Under the pieces are notes generated by a model. The model saw only the letters and a list, made by a program, of their open reading frames with translations. It ran no database searches and was not told where the DNA came from. Source: Aliidongia dinghuensis (GTDB lineage Bacteria > Pseudomonadota > Alphaproteobacteria > ATCC43930 > CGMCC-115725). Taken from it: DNA of 64,000 bases. The translations under genes and the position numbers were made by a program. Each line of letters opens with the position of its first letter. Position 1 is the first letter of the stretch. Shown here piece by piece: positions 10,502 to 20,100 of this stretch. Location of the stretch: NCBI RefSeq assembly GCF_014643535.1, contig NZ_BMJQ01000016.1, positions 124,001-188,000 of the forward strand, written 5' to 3'.

Positions 10502-11182
10502 ATGAACAGCTGGAACAGCACGACCGACAGCCTGCTCCTGGCCTTTCCGGCACTGTTCTCGATCGTCAATCCGATCGCCTGCGCACTGATCTTCAGCCAG
10601 CTGACGGCCGACAATACGCCCGATGAGCGCAAGCGGCTTGCGGGCAAGGTGGCGCTCTACGCCACCTTCATCATGCTTGTCGCCCTCTGGGCCGGCACCA
10701 CGGTCATGAATTTCTTCGGCATCACGCTGAGCGCGCTCCGGCTGGCCGGCGGCCTCGTCGTGGTGGCGAGCGCCTGGGGCCTGCTGTTCGCGCCCGAACG
10801 GCAGGAGGCGCGCAAGCAGGAACAGGCGGTCCATGCCGCCAATCCCGAGGATGCCGCGTTCTTCCCGCTGACCATGCCGTTCACGACCGGCCCCGGCACG
10901 ATCTCGGTCGCGATCACCTTGGGCTCGAACCGGCCGCCGGCGGTGCACGAGCTGATCCCGTTCTTCGCCGGCAACTCGCTCGCGGCCGTCCTCATGGGTG
11001 CGGTGATCTGGGGCATCTACCGCTATGCCGATCGGCTGTCGACGCTCCTCGGCCACACCGGCACGCGCATCTTCACGCGGCTCTCGGCCTTCATCCTCCT
11101 GTGCATCGGTGCGCAGATCCTGCTGAACGGTGCCGACGATGCCTTGAGACCGCTGTTCCAGTCCCACCTCGATCAGCATTAA
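10502..11182 (+). CDS. MarC-family integral membrane protein
   Basis: 226-aa inner-membrane protein with about six hydrophobic segments. The opening FPALFSIVNPIACALIF and the LTMPFTTGPGTISVAI motif are diagnostic of the MarC/UPF0056 family. The family was once linked to multiple antibiotic resistance, but no transport function is established. The start ATG AACAGCTGG at 10502 follows a weak purine-rich stretch. Downstream lies the GPP34 gene after 42 bp. Confidence 0.92.
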   Translation: MNSWNSTTDSLLLAFPALFSIVNPIACALIFSQLTADNTPDERKRLAGKVALYATFIMLVALWAGTTVMNFFGITLSALRLAGGLVVVASAWGLLFAPERQEARKQEQAVHAANPEDAAFFPLTMPFTTGPGTISVAITLGSNRPPAVHELIPFFAGNSLAAVLMGAVIWGIYRYADRLSTLLGHTGTRIFTRLSAFILLCIGAQILLNGADDALRPLFQSHLDQH

Positions 11183-11198
11183 GATCGGTAAGCGCCCG

Positions 11199-11224
11199 CG
11201 GGAGAACACCCGGGAGAAAACACC
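11199..11224 (+). repeat. Duplicated Shine-Dalgarno segment before the GPP34 gene
   Basis: CGGGAGAACACC (11199-11210) is repeated as CGGGAGAAAACACC (11211-11224) immediately before the ATG at 11225. Each copy carries a GGGAGAA ribosome-binding core; the second is the one spaced for translation. Confidence 0.5.
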
Positions 11225-11878
11225 ATGGTGACGCTCGCCGAAGAACTATTGCTGCTGCTGCTCGACGACAGGACCGGCCATCTGGCGCCGATCTCGCGCG
11301 CGGGACTGACCTGCGGGCTCGCCGGAGCCGTGCTGATGGACCTCGAGATCCGCGGGCGGATCTGCGTGGAAGCCGCCTGCCTCGCGGTCACCGATCCGGC
11401 TGCGACCGGCGAGCCGCTGCTCGACCCCGCGCTCGTCGAGCTGGCGGCAGCACCAGCCCGGCTCGATGCGGCCGCCTGGATCCGGCATTTCGCCGCCGAG
11501 GGCGAGGCGTTCTATGACGAGGCGCTCGACCGGCTGCTGCGGCGCGGCGTGCTCAGGGAAGTCTGCGAAAAATTCCTCTGGGTCATGGAGACCCGGCGCT
11601 ACCCTGTCGTCGACGATCGCGAGCTCAAGGAGGCGAAACTGCGCCTGCTCTCGATCCTGCTGGGCACTTGCACGCCCGACGCCCATGATGTGGCGCTCAT
11701 CAACCTGGCCGACGTCTGCGGCATCTTCCGTCTGATCCTGCAGGATCGCGAACTCGAGCCGGCACGCGCGCGGATCGCCGAGGTCGCGGCGCTCGACCCG
11801 ATCGGCCGGGCGACGGCGGCCGTCATCCAGGAGATCGAGGCCGAAACCCAGGCCGCCGCCGCGATGCTGCGCGGCTGA
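11225..11878 (+). CDS. GPP34 (GOLPH3-like) family protein
   Basis: 217-aa all-alpha protein. The N-terminus TLAEELLLLLLDD, the GLAGAVLMDLEIRGRI helix and the central RRGVLREVCEKFLWV...YPV segment match the GPP34 family. Eukaryotic GOLPH3 members bind phosphatidylinositol-4-phosphate on Golgi membranes; the bacterial role is unknown. It has no signal peptide or membrane segment, so it is presumably cytoplasmic or peripheral. It sits between marC and an SMP-30-type lactonase on the same strand. Confidence 0.85.
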   Translation: MVTLAEELLLLLLDDRTGHLAPISRAGLTCGLAGAVLMDLEIRGRICVEAACLAVTDPAATGEPLLDPALVELAAAPARLDAAAWIRHFAAEGEAFYDEALDRLLRRGVLREVCEKFLWVMETRRYPVVDDRELKEAKLRLLSILLGTCTPDAHDVALINLADVCGIFRLILQDRELEPARARIAEVAALDPIGRATAAVIQEIEAETQAAAAMLRG

Positions 11879-11918
11879 CCCGTTCCATCCCTTTCGTCCA
11901 CCACCACCGGAGGCCCGC

Positions 11919-12860
11919 ATGTGGCAAGCCGCGACCGCCTATCCTGACCCCGCCGTCCAGATCCTGCATCCGAGTTTTGCCAAATACCGCGTGACGCTCG
12001 CCGCCGTGGAGCGGCTCTCGACCGGCTTCCGCTGGGCCGAAGGGCCGGTCTGGTTCGGCGACGGGCGCTATCTCTTGTGGAGCGACATCCCGAACGACCG
12101 CATCCTGCGCTGGGACGAGGAGACCGGCGCCACCAGCGTCTTCCGCAAGCCGTCGAACTTCGCGAACGGCAACACGCGCGACCGCCAGGGCCGGCTCGTC
12201 ACCTGCGAGCACGGCGGCCGGCGCGTGACGCGCACCGAGTATGACGGCACGATCACCGTGCTGATCGACAGGTTCCAGGGCAAGCCGCTCAATTCGCCGA
12301 ACGACGTGGTCGTGAAGTCCGACGACACGGTCTGGTTCTCCGACCCGCCGTTCGGCATTCTCGGCGACTACGAGGGGCACAAGTCGTCGCAGGAACTGCC
12401 GCAGAACCTCTATCGCTTCGACCCGCGCACAGGGGAGACAACCGTGGTCGGCGGCGAGATCGAGGGGCCGAACGGCTTGGCGTTCTCGCCCGACGAAAAG
12501 ATCCTCTATGTCGTCGAGTGCCGGAGCAATCCGCGCCGCATCCTGGCATACGACGTGGTCGACGACGGCATGCGGCTCACGAACCGCCGCATCCTGATCG
12601 ATGCCGGCCCGGGCACGCCCGACGGCTTCCGCGTCGACGAGGACGGCAATCTCTGGTGCGGCTGGGGCATGGGCGACCCCGAGCTCGACGGCGTGATGGT
12701 CTTCTCGCCCCAGGGCGAGCCGATCGGCCGTATCGCACTGCCCGAACGCTGCGCCAACCTGTGCTTCGGCGGCCGCAAGCGCAATCGACTGTTCATGGCG
12801 GCGAGCCAGTCGATCTATGCGCTCTACGTCAACACGCGCGGGGCGGCCTGCTGGTGGTGA
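11919..12860 (+). CDS. SMP-30/gluconolactonase/LRE-family protein
   Basis: 313-aa six-bladed beta-propeller of the SMP-30/gluconolactonase family, a metal-dependent lactone hydrolase. Visible family motifs are FRWAEGPVWFGDGRYLLWSD near the N-terminus with the metal-ligand Glu, NSPNDVVVKSDDTVWFSDPPFG in the middle and GPNGLAFSPDEKILYV with the catalytic region. No signal peptide is seen, so it is cytoplasmic. The substrate is probably a sugar lactone. It is convergent with the chemoreceptor gene. Confidence 0.9.
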   Translation: MWQAATAYPDPAVQILHPSFAKYRVTLAAVERLSTGFRWAEGPVWFGDGRYLLWSDIPNDRILRWDEETGATSVFRKPSNFANGNTRDRQGRLVTCEHGGRRVTRTEYDGTITVLIDRFQGKPLNSPNDVVVKSDDTVWFSDPPFGILGDYEGHKSSQELPQNLYRFDPRTGETTVVGGEIEGPNGLAFSPDEKILYVVECRSNPRRILAYDVVDDGMRLTNRRILIDAGPGTPDGFRVDEDGNLWCGWGMGDPELDGVMVFSPQGEPIGRIALPERCANLCFGGRKRNRLFMAASQSIYALYVNTRGAACWW

Positions 12861-12879
12861 AAGACCGGATTAGCGCGAT

Positions 12880-12909
12880 CCCCTCTCTGCCCTCGGCGGC
12901 GGAGAGGGG
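12880..12909. terminator. Hairpin between converging genes
   Basis: CCCCTCTC (12880-12887) pairs with GAGAGGGG (12902-12909), with an inner GCC/GGC pairing. It lies between the converging lactonase and chemoreceptor genes and could end both transcripts, but it lacks a U tract. Confidence 0.45.
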
Positions 12910-12931
12910 CTGATGGTCCTCCTGGGAACCG

Positions 12932-14281
12932 CTACCGCTGGCGCACCTGGCGCAGGAAGCCGTCGACCTCGGTGCGCAGCAGGTCGGCCTGGCGGCCGAG
13001 GTCGGTAGCGGCCTGCAGTACCTGGGCCGCGGTCCGGCTGTTCTCGGCCGCAGCCTCGGTGACACCGGAGATGTTGCTCGACACCTCGGCCGTGCCGCTC
13101 GCCGCCTGCTGGACGTTGCGCGCGATCTCGCTGGTCGCCGCCCCCTGCTGCTCGACCGCGGCCGCAATCGCCCCGCCGATCGAATCGATCTCGCGGATCG
13201 TGCGATCGATCGAGCTGATCGCCTCGACCGCCTGGGCCGCGACGCTCTGGATCTCCGCCACTTGGTTCTTGATGTCCTCGGTGGCGCTTGCGGTCTGGTT
13301 CGCGAGGCTCTTCACCTCGGATGCCACGACGGCGAAGCCTTTGCCCGCCTCGCCGGCGCGCGCCGCCTCGATCGTCGCGTTCAAGGCGAGCAGGTTGGTC
13401 TGGCTTGCGATGTCGTTGATGAGCCGCACGACCTCGCCGATCCGGTCGGCCGCCTCGGCCAGGCTGCGCATGGTGCTGCTGGTCTCGCCGGCCTGGCGCA
13501 CGGCGGCACCGGCGATCTGGCTCGACTTGCCGACCTGGCGGGCGATCTCGCCGATCGAGGCCGACAGCTCCTCGGCCGCAGCGGCGACGGTATTGACGTT
13601 GCCGGTCGCCTGCTCCGAGGCGCGTGCCACGCTCTGGGCGCGCTGGCTCGACCGGTCGGCGGCCGCGGTCATCTGCTTCGCATTCGTCTGCAGGTCGCCT
13701 GCGGCGCGCGCGAGGCCGGAGACGACGCTCCCGACCGAGCCATTGAAGGCGTCGGCCTGCTGTTCCACATGCCGGCCCGCCCGCGCCTCGATCGCGTGAT
13801 GATAGGTCTCGAGCGACAGATCGACATCGAGCGCCACCGCCCCGCCGATGGCCGCCAGCAGTGTCGGCAGCTTGGCGAGCCGGGCCTTGGCGCCCCAGCC
13901 GGACCCGGCCTCCGCGACCGCGAGCCGGTTGAGCTCGCCCTGCACATAGGCATAGCCGCCGATATAGAGGGTCGGATCGACGCCCAGGTCGGCGTGAGCC
14001 TTGCCGACCTTCTGCACGGATTCGAGATAGGCCTGGTCGAAGGTCGCTTGAAACAGCCGGCGCCAATGCTCGGCCTGCGCCGCGCGCGCCCGGCTGAACG
14101 CCGCCTCGTCCTTGAACAGCCTGGCGGCCACGGGCCACCGCCGCAGATGGTCGTAGAAGCCCTTCAAGATCTCCGGCAGCGCCTTCTCCACGGCCGGCTT
14201 GAACTCACGGAGCGCGCTCTTGGCCTGATCGTCGATCCGGAAGAACCGGATCCGCTCCGCGTGCGTCAATCTCTCGACCAT
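12932..14281 (-). CDS. Globin-coupled methyl-accepting chemotaxis protein
   Basis: 449-aa soluble chemoreceptor with no membrane segment. Residues 1 to about 160 form a sensor globin of the HemAT type; the likely proximal His is in VGKAHADLGVDPTLYIGGY. A linker leads to a methyl-accepting signalling domain whose tip NLLALNATIEAARAGEAGKG (CheA/CheW contact) is intact. It should bind haem and sense O2 or another gas for aerotaxis. No chemotaxis operon is adjacent; the second receptor in the window is at 46.7-48.7 kb. Confidence 0.95.
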   Translation of the reverse strand: MVERLTHAERIRFFRIDDQAKSALREFKPAVEKALPEILKGFYDHLRRWPVAARLFKDEAAFSRARAAQAEHWRRLFQATFDQAYLESVQKVGKAHADLGVDPTLYIGGYAYVQGELNRLAVAEAGSGWGAKARLAKLPTLLAAIGGAVALDVDLSLETYHHAIEARAGRHVEQQADAFNGSVGSVVSGLARAAGDLQTNAKQMTAAADRSSQRAQSVARASEQATGNVNTVAAAAEELSASIGEIARQVGKSSQIAGAAVRQAGETSSTMRSLAEAADRIGEVVRLINDIASQTNLLALNATIEAARAGEAGKGFAVVASEVKSLANQTASATEDIKNQVAEIQSVAAQAVEAISSIDRTIREIDSIGGAIAAAVEQQGAATSEIARNVQQAASGTAEVSSNISGVTEAAAENSRTAAQVLQAATDLGRQADLLRTEVDGFLRQVRQR

Positions 14282-14300
14282 GTACTGCTCCTGTCTCGCT

Positions 14301-14330
14301 TACTGATCATGCCCGTACTGATCATACTCG
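14301..14330. repeat. 15-bp tandem repeat upstream of the globin-coupled receptor
   Basis: TACTGATCAT followed by five bases is repeated twice at 14301 and 14316 (period 15), within the 89-bp gap between the chemoreceptor start and the upstream lipoprotein's stop. Confidence 0.65.
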
Positions 14331-14370
14331 TGACGAGCCCGCCGCACCCTCGCACGGGACCGTTGCGGGC

Positions 14371-14823
14371 TTATGGCGGTGGTGGGGCCGCCAGCCGCTC
14401 GGCCCGGCGCCCGGCGCCGTCGCCGATCGTCACGTCGATGACCGCGGCCTTCCAGGCCTGCCGGTAGGCGGGCGGGTCCGGCAGCCGGATGAGTGCCGCC
14501 GAAGCGACCTGGCCGACCAGCGTGGTGCTCTCGGCGCCAAGCCCGATGCCGGCGGTCGGCGCTGTGGGCAGGCTCGGCGAGGGCGTCCCGTCGATCTGCT
14601 CCGCCTCGACGCGGGTCCCGTCCGGCATGACCAGGGTCGCCGTGCGGATGGCACTCGACTCAAGGGCGCGGACCTCGATCACGTCGACGTCGCGGCCGGT
14701 GACGAAACGCGCCTTCACCTCGCCGAAACGCGGCGCCAGGCCGGATGGCACCGCCGGCGCCGTGCAGGCGGCAAGCACCGTGAGCGACATCAGTGCCAAC
14801 CGTCGAGCGTATCGCCCCCTCAT
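14371..14823 (-). CDS. Hypothetical lipoprotein
   Basis: 150-aa protein of no recognised family. The N-terminus is a lipoprotein signal with lipobox LAAC (LTVLAACTAP), giving a mature protein of about 130 residues anchored to a membrane. The C-terminus is Pro/Ala-rich. It lies 7 bp downstream of a second lipoprotein gene on the same strand, so the two are probably coexpressed. Confidence 0.7.
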   Translation of the reverse strand: MRGRYARRLALMSLTVLAACTAPAVPSGLAPRFGEVKARFVTGRDVDVIEVRALESSAIRTATLVMPDGTRVEAEQIDGTPSPSLPTAPTAGIGLGAESTTLVGQVASAALIRLPDPPAYRQAWKAAVIDVTIGDGAGRRAERLAAPPPP

Positions 14824-14830
14824 CGCCGGC

Positions 14831-15430
14831 TCAGAGACGGAACGGGGGGAAGGCGGAATCGACCTGCTTCTGCAGCTGCCGATCGAGGTCGGCCATAAGG
14901 TCGCGCGTCATGTCGTACCAGACCTTGTCGCGTTCGTTGAGCGTGATGCCTTCCGGCACGCTGCGCGACACAGCCGCTTCGGCCGAGGCCGTCCGCTCCG
15001 CGACACCCTGCGGGTTGATGATCTGCAGCAGCACCGATACATGGCCGTCATAGCGCTCGGCCTGCTGGGTGGTGAACACGGCCGTGAGGCCTTCCTTCTT
15101 CGGCAGCTCGGATTCGCGCACGCTCGCGTCCACAATCGTGAAGCGCGCAACATAGCCCGTCGTGGGGCCGCCGACCGCGAGAAGCCGGTCATGCGCCCAG
15201 TTCTCGAGCGCGCGCTGCGGTGGCACCGGGAACTCGTGCTCGACGTTCGGCTCCTTGAACGTCGGCTGGAACCGGCTGTCGACCTGGATCTGGCTGACGT
15301 TCAGCTTGAACGGCGGCAGGGCCAGGAAATGGATGTCGGCGAATCGCGGCGGTGGCGGCGCGTCGCTGGAGCAGGACGCGGCGGTCGCCACCAGGGCGAC
15401 GGCGAGAAGCTGGCGGAGACGAATGGGCAT
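14831..15430 (-). CDS. Hypothetical lipoprotein
   Basis: 199 aa from the ATG at 15430 (MPIRLRQLLAV). The signal ends in a lipobox-like AASC followed by SSDAPPPP. The mature part resembles exported proteins with a C-terminal YDMTRDLMADLDRQL helix, but I cannot name a family. An upstream in-frame ATG at 15484 would bury the signal peptide and is less likely. It forms a probable two-gene unit with the downstream lipoprotein and is divergent from the efflux operon. Confidence 0.75.
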   Translation of the reverse strand: MPIRLRQLLAVALVATAASCSSDAPPPPRFADIHFLALPPFKLNVSQIQVDSRFQPTFKEPNVEHEFPVPPQRALENWAHDRLLAVGGPTTGYVARFTIVDASVRESELPKKEGLTAVFTTQQAERYDGHVSVLLQIINPQGVAERTASAEAAVSRSVPEGITLNERDKVWYDMTRDLMADLDRQLQKQVDSAFPPFRL

Positions 15431-15877
15431 GATGGCGACGAAGGAGCCTGCGATCGGGGGAAACCTGCCGGGGGAGACTGGCATGGCGACGCGGCCGGTT
15501 CAAGCTGCTGCCCACTGGCACATGAGCGACTGGCGCATGAGTGACTGGCGCGTGGGTGCAGCGCTGAAGCCATGCGGGGATGCGGTCGTGGGCCGCCTCG
15601 TAAGGGAAGACACGCGCCGTTGCAGATCGACGCCGCGCGAGACATCAACGGAAACAACGGCGGCCCTATCATCTTCTCCCACGTCCCCTCCCCGACGTTC
15701 ATGCCGCCGTTCACCCTCGTCGCCGAAATCTCCAGCGCCGGAGCCCATGGAATATTTTTGCCAGAGATCGAGCACGGTTGCCGGACGTTGATGTTGGCGA
15801 AACAGTGCCGGTGGCAGGCCCGCCCGACGGCCGGGTGCGGTCGAACACAACCGACAGCCACCGTGGAAAGGTGACGA
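15431..15877. other. Intergenic region between lipoprotein pair and efflux operon
   Basis: 447 bp containing divergent upstream regions. It holds a three-copy 15-bp tandem repeat near the lipoprotein side. Frames of about 100 codons on the plus strand (from 15572) lack homology and a ribosome-binding site. No regulator gene for the efflux operon is present here. Confidence 0.6.
15514..15558. repeat. Three-copy 15-bp tandem repeat
   Basis: Copies at 15514, 15529 and 15544 read ACTGGCACATGAGCG, ACTGGCGCATGAGTG and ACTGGCGCGTGGGTG. Period 15, with two or three differences between neighbours, located upstream of the lipoprotein start. Confidence 0.8.
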
Positions 15878-17149
15878 ATGGACCTTCACGAAGACCACCC
15901 GCGGCCCGGCCCGGCCAAGCAAGGTCCCGCCGGGCAATACACCATTGCCTCGGCCCCGGAACGCCGCTCGTGGCTGAAGCCGCTTCTCTTGCTGCTCTTG
16001 CTCGCCGTGATCGGCCTCGTCGCCTGGCGCCTCTTGAGCGGCAGCAGCGCCACCCGGTCCGCGCGCAACGCCGATGCCGCGGCGCAGCCGGTCGGCGTGG
16101 CGACCATCGGCACCGGTGACCTGCGGCTGACCTACAACGGCCTCGGCACGGTGACGCCGCTCGCCTCGGTCACGGTCAAGACCCAGATCGCCGGGCAGCT
16201 GATGAGCGTCGGCTATACCGAGGGACAGGCGGTCAAGAAGGGCGATTTCCTGGCCCAGATCGACCCCCGCCCCTATCAGGTGTCGCTCGAGCAGGCGCAG
16301 GGCCAGCTGGCCAAGGACACGGCGCTTCTGAAGCAGGCCCAGACCGACCTGCAGCGCTATGAGACGCTCAACCGCCAGAACAGCATTTCGAAGCAGCAGT
16401 ACGAGGACCAGGTCTTCCTCGTGCAGCAGGACCAGGCGGCGATCACCACGGACCAGGCGGCGATCGACAGCGCCAAGCTCAATCTCACCTATTGCCACAT
16501 CGTCTCACCCGTCGACGGCCGTGTCGGCCTGCGTCTCGTCGACCCGGGCAACTACGTGCAGACCGGCGACGCGACCGGTCTCGTGACCATCACGCAGACG
16601 AAGCCCATGACGGTCATCTTCACCCTGCCGGAAGATGACGTGCCGCAGGTGGCGAAGGCCATGCACGCTGGCGCCTTGTCGGTCGCGATCTTCGATCGCG
16701 CCAACGCGACGCAGATCGCGACCGGCACGCTGCAGACGCTCGACAATGCGATCGACACCACGACCGGTACGGTCAGGCTCAGGGCGCAGTTCGCCAACGA
16801 CGACGACGCCCTCTTCCCGCAGCAGTTCGTCAATGCCGAGCTCCTCGTCCAGACCATCAAGGGGGCGACGACCGCGCCGGTCGCAGCCGTGCAGCAGGGC
16901 GCACCGGGGCCGTTCGTCTATCTTGTGAAATCCGACAGCACGGTCGCGGTGCAGTCGGTCAAGACTGGCATCACCGACAACGGCATGGTGCAGATCCAGG
17001 ACGGGCTCAAACCCGGTGACCAGGTCGTGGTCGATGGCGCCGACCGGCTGCGCGACGGCGCCCGGATCACGATACCGCCCCCCGCCGGATCGACACCCGA
17101 CCAGGCGCCGTCCAATCCCAAGGGCGGACGGAGCGGACGCAAGGGATGA
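15878..17149 (+). CDS. RND efflux periplasmic adaptor (membrane fusion protein, MdtA-like)
   Basis: 423-aa HlyD/MdtA-family adaptor. A single N-terminal membrane anchor (PLLLLLLLAVIGLVAW, about residues 33-50) follows a short cytoplasmic tail. The periplasmic part has the lipoyl/barrel-sandwich motif (GQLMSVGYTEGQAVKKGDFLAQIDPRPY), an alpha-helical hairpin and a C-terminal barrel. It bridges the inner-membrane pumps to the outer-membrane channel. Its stop overlaps the next gene's ATG by 4 bp. The start follows GGAAAGGTGACGA. Confidence 0.93.
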   Translation: MDLHEDHPRPGPAKQGPAGQYTIASAPERRSWLKPLLLLLLLAVIGLVAWRLLSGSSATRSARNADAAAQPVGVATIGTGDLRLTYNGLGTVTPLASVTVKTQIAGQLMSVGYTEGQAVKKGDFLAQIDPRPYQVSLEQAQGQLAKDTALLKQAQTDLQRYETLNRQNSISKQQYEDQVFLVQQDQAAITTDQAAIDSAKLNLTYCHIVSPVDGRVGLRLVDPGNYVQTGDATGLVTITQTKPMTVIFTLPEDDVPQVAKAMHAGALSVAIFDRANATQIATGTLQTLDNAIDTTTGTVRLRAQFANDDDALFPQQFVNAELLVQTIKGATTAPVAAVQQGAPGPFVYLVKSDSTVAVQSVKTGITDNGMVQIQDGLKPGDQVVVDGADRLRDGARITIPPPAGSTPDQAPSNPKGGRSGRKG

Positions 17150-20100
17150 GCCCGTCCCGCCCGTTCATCCTCAGGCCGGTCGGCACCTCGCTCCTGATGA
17201 TGGCGATCCTGCTCGTCGGCATCGTCGCCTACCGGTTCCTGCCGATCTCGGCGCTGCCGGAAGTCGATTATCCGACGATCCAGGTGCAGACCTTCTATCC
17301 GGGGGCGAGCCCCGAGGTGATGGCAACGGCGGTCACCGCCCCGCTCGAGCGGCAGTTCGGCCAGATGCCGGGCCTCAATCAGATGTCCTCGATCAGCTCG
17401 GGCGGCGCGTCGGTCATCACGCTGCAGTTCAACCTGGACCTCAACCTCGACGTCGCCGAGCAGGAGGTGCAGGCGGCGATCAATGCCGGCGGCAACCTGC
17501 TGCCGAGCGACCTGCCGACGCCGCCGGTCTATGCCAAGGTGAACCCGGCCGACACGCCGATCCTGACGCTCGCCATCTCGTCGAAGACCCTGCCCTTGAC
17601 CAAGGTCGAGGACCTGGTCGACGTGCGGCTCGCCCAGAAGATCTCGCAGCGCCCGGGCGTCGGCCTGGTCAGCATCAGCGGCGGCCAGCGCCCCGCCGTG
17701 CGCGTCGTCATGAACCCGAGGGCGCTGGCGAGCTACGGGCTCGCGATCGACGACATCCGCACCATCATCAGCAACCAGAACGTCAACACGCCCAAGGGCA
17801 GCTTCGACGGCGCCACCCAGTCGACGACGATCAACGCCAACGACCAGCTGACCAGCACCGACCAGTATCGGGGGCTGATCGTCGCCTACAAGAACGGCCG
17901 GCCGATCCATCTCTCCGACGTCGGCGAAGTCGTCGACGGGGCGGAGAATACCGAGCTTTCCGCCTGGGCCGACCGCACGCCGTCGGTGATCCTGAACGTG
18001 CAGCGCCAGCCGGGCTCGAACGTGATCCAGGTGGTCGACGGCATCAAGGCGCTCCTGCCGCAGATGCAGGCGACGCTCCCGGCCGCCCTCGACGTGCGCG
18101 TGCTGACCGACCGGACGACGACGATCCGCGCCTCGGTCTCCGACGTCGAGTTCGAGCTGGGCCTGGCGGTGGCGCTCGTCGTGCTCGTGATCTTCCTGTT
18201 CCTGCGCAATCTGCCGGCGACGGTCATCCCGAGCCTGTCGGTGCCGCTGTCGCTCGTCGGCACGCTTGCCGCCATGTATCTCCTGGGCTTCAGCCTCGAC
18301 AACCTGTCGCTGATGGCGCTCACGATCGCGACCGGCTTCGTCGTCGACGACGCGATCGTCATGATCGAGAACATCGCCCGCTATGTCGAGGAGGGCGACA
18401 CGCCGCTCGAGGCCGCCTTGAAGGGTTCGGACGAGATCGGCTTCACGATCATCTCGCTCACCGTCTCGCTCATCGCCGTGCTGATCCCGCTGCTGTTCAT
18501 GGGCGACGTGGTCGGCCGGCTGTTCCATGAATTCGCCATCACGCTCGCCGTCACCATCGTCATCTCCGCGGTCGTGTCGCTGACGCTGGTGCCGATGCTG
18601 TGCGCGCTCATGGTCAAGCATCGGCCGGCAGCGAGCCGCAACCGGTTCGATCTCGCGGCAGAGCGGGCATTCAACGGGCTGATCGAGCGCTATGGCGTGG
18701 CGCTCAACTGGGTGCTGGACCGGCAGCCGGCGACGCTTGTCGTGGCGGTGCTGACGCTCGGCCTGACGGTGCTGCTCTACGTCTGGATCCCCAAGGGCTT
18801 CTTCCCCGTGCAGGACACGGGTGCGATCCAGGGCATTTCCGAAGCGTCGCAGAGCATCTCGTTCGGCGCCATGGCAGCGAACCAGCAGGCCCTGGCCGAC
18901 GCCATCCTCAAGGACCCGGACGTCGAAAGCCTGTCGTCCTTCATCGGCGTCGACGGCAGCAACACCACGCTCAACGCCGGCCGGCTGCTCATCAACCTGA
19001 AGCCCAAGGACGAGCGCACCGGCGATGCGAGCGCCATCATCCGGCGCCTCAACGAGGAGGTGCGCCAGGTCCCGGGCATCACGCTCTATATGCAGCCGGT
19101 GCAGGACCTGACGATCGATTCGACGGTGAGCCGCGCCCAGTACCTGTTCTTCCTCGAGAACCCGGACGCGACCCAGTTCAACACCTGGGTCCCGAAACTG
19201 ATCGAGCGCTTGAGCCGCCTGCCGGAATTCTCGGACGTCGCGAGCGACCTGCAGCAGCAAGGCAAAGCGCTCGACCTCACCATCGACCGGGGAACGGCCG
19301 CGCGCTTCGGCATCACGCCCGCGACGGTCGACAATGCGCTCTACGATACGTTCGGCCAGCGCATCGTCTCGACGCTCTATACCCAGTCGAACCAGTACCG
19401 CGTGATCCTGCGCGCGGAGACCCAGAACGCCCAGACGATCCAGCAGGCGCTCGACGGGCTCTACCTGCCGTCGGCAACCTCGACGACCGGCCAGGTGCCC
19501 CTGTCGGCGATCGTCCATGCCTCCGAGCGCACGAACCCGCTGTCGGTCCAGCACCTGGGCCAGTTCCCGTCGACCTCGATCTCGTTCAACCTCGCGCCCG
19601 GCGCATCACTGGGCCAGGCCGTCACCGAGATCGACCAGGCGGAGCGCGACATCGGCCTGCCCGACAGTTTCCTCACGGCCTACCAGGGCGCGCTCTCGGC
19701 CTTCCAGTCGTCGCTGTCGAACGAGCTCCTGCTGATCGTGGCCGCCCTCGTCGCGGTCTATGTCGTGTTGGGCGTGCTCTACGAGAGCTTCATCCACCCG
19801 ATCACGATCCTCTCCACCCTGCCGTCGGCCGGCGTCGGGGCACTGCTGGCGCTGCGCCTGTTCGGCGACGACCTCGATATCATCGGCATCATCGGCATCA
19901 TCCTCCTCATCGGCATCGTGAAGAAGAACGCGATCATGATGATCGACTTCGCGCTCGTCGCCGAACGGATCGAGGGCAAGCACCCGCGCGATGCGATCCA
20001 TCAGGCCTGCCTCTTGCGCTTCCGGCCGATCCTGATGACGACCATGGCGGCGCTCTTGGGCGCCCTGCCGCTGATGCTGGGTCACGGCACCGGCTCCGAG

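Noticed and set aside
15572..15874. 100-codon plus-strand frame before the efflux operon as a regulator gene
   Set aside because: No helix-turn-helix, no ribosome-binding site and no homology; left as intergenic.
16918..19554. 878-codon open frame on the minus strand opposite the RND pump
   Set aside because: Arg/Asp/His-rich antisense frame typical of high-GC coding DNA, with no motifs; the pump on the plus strand is unambiguous.
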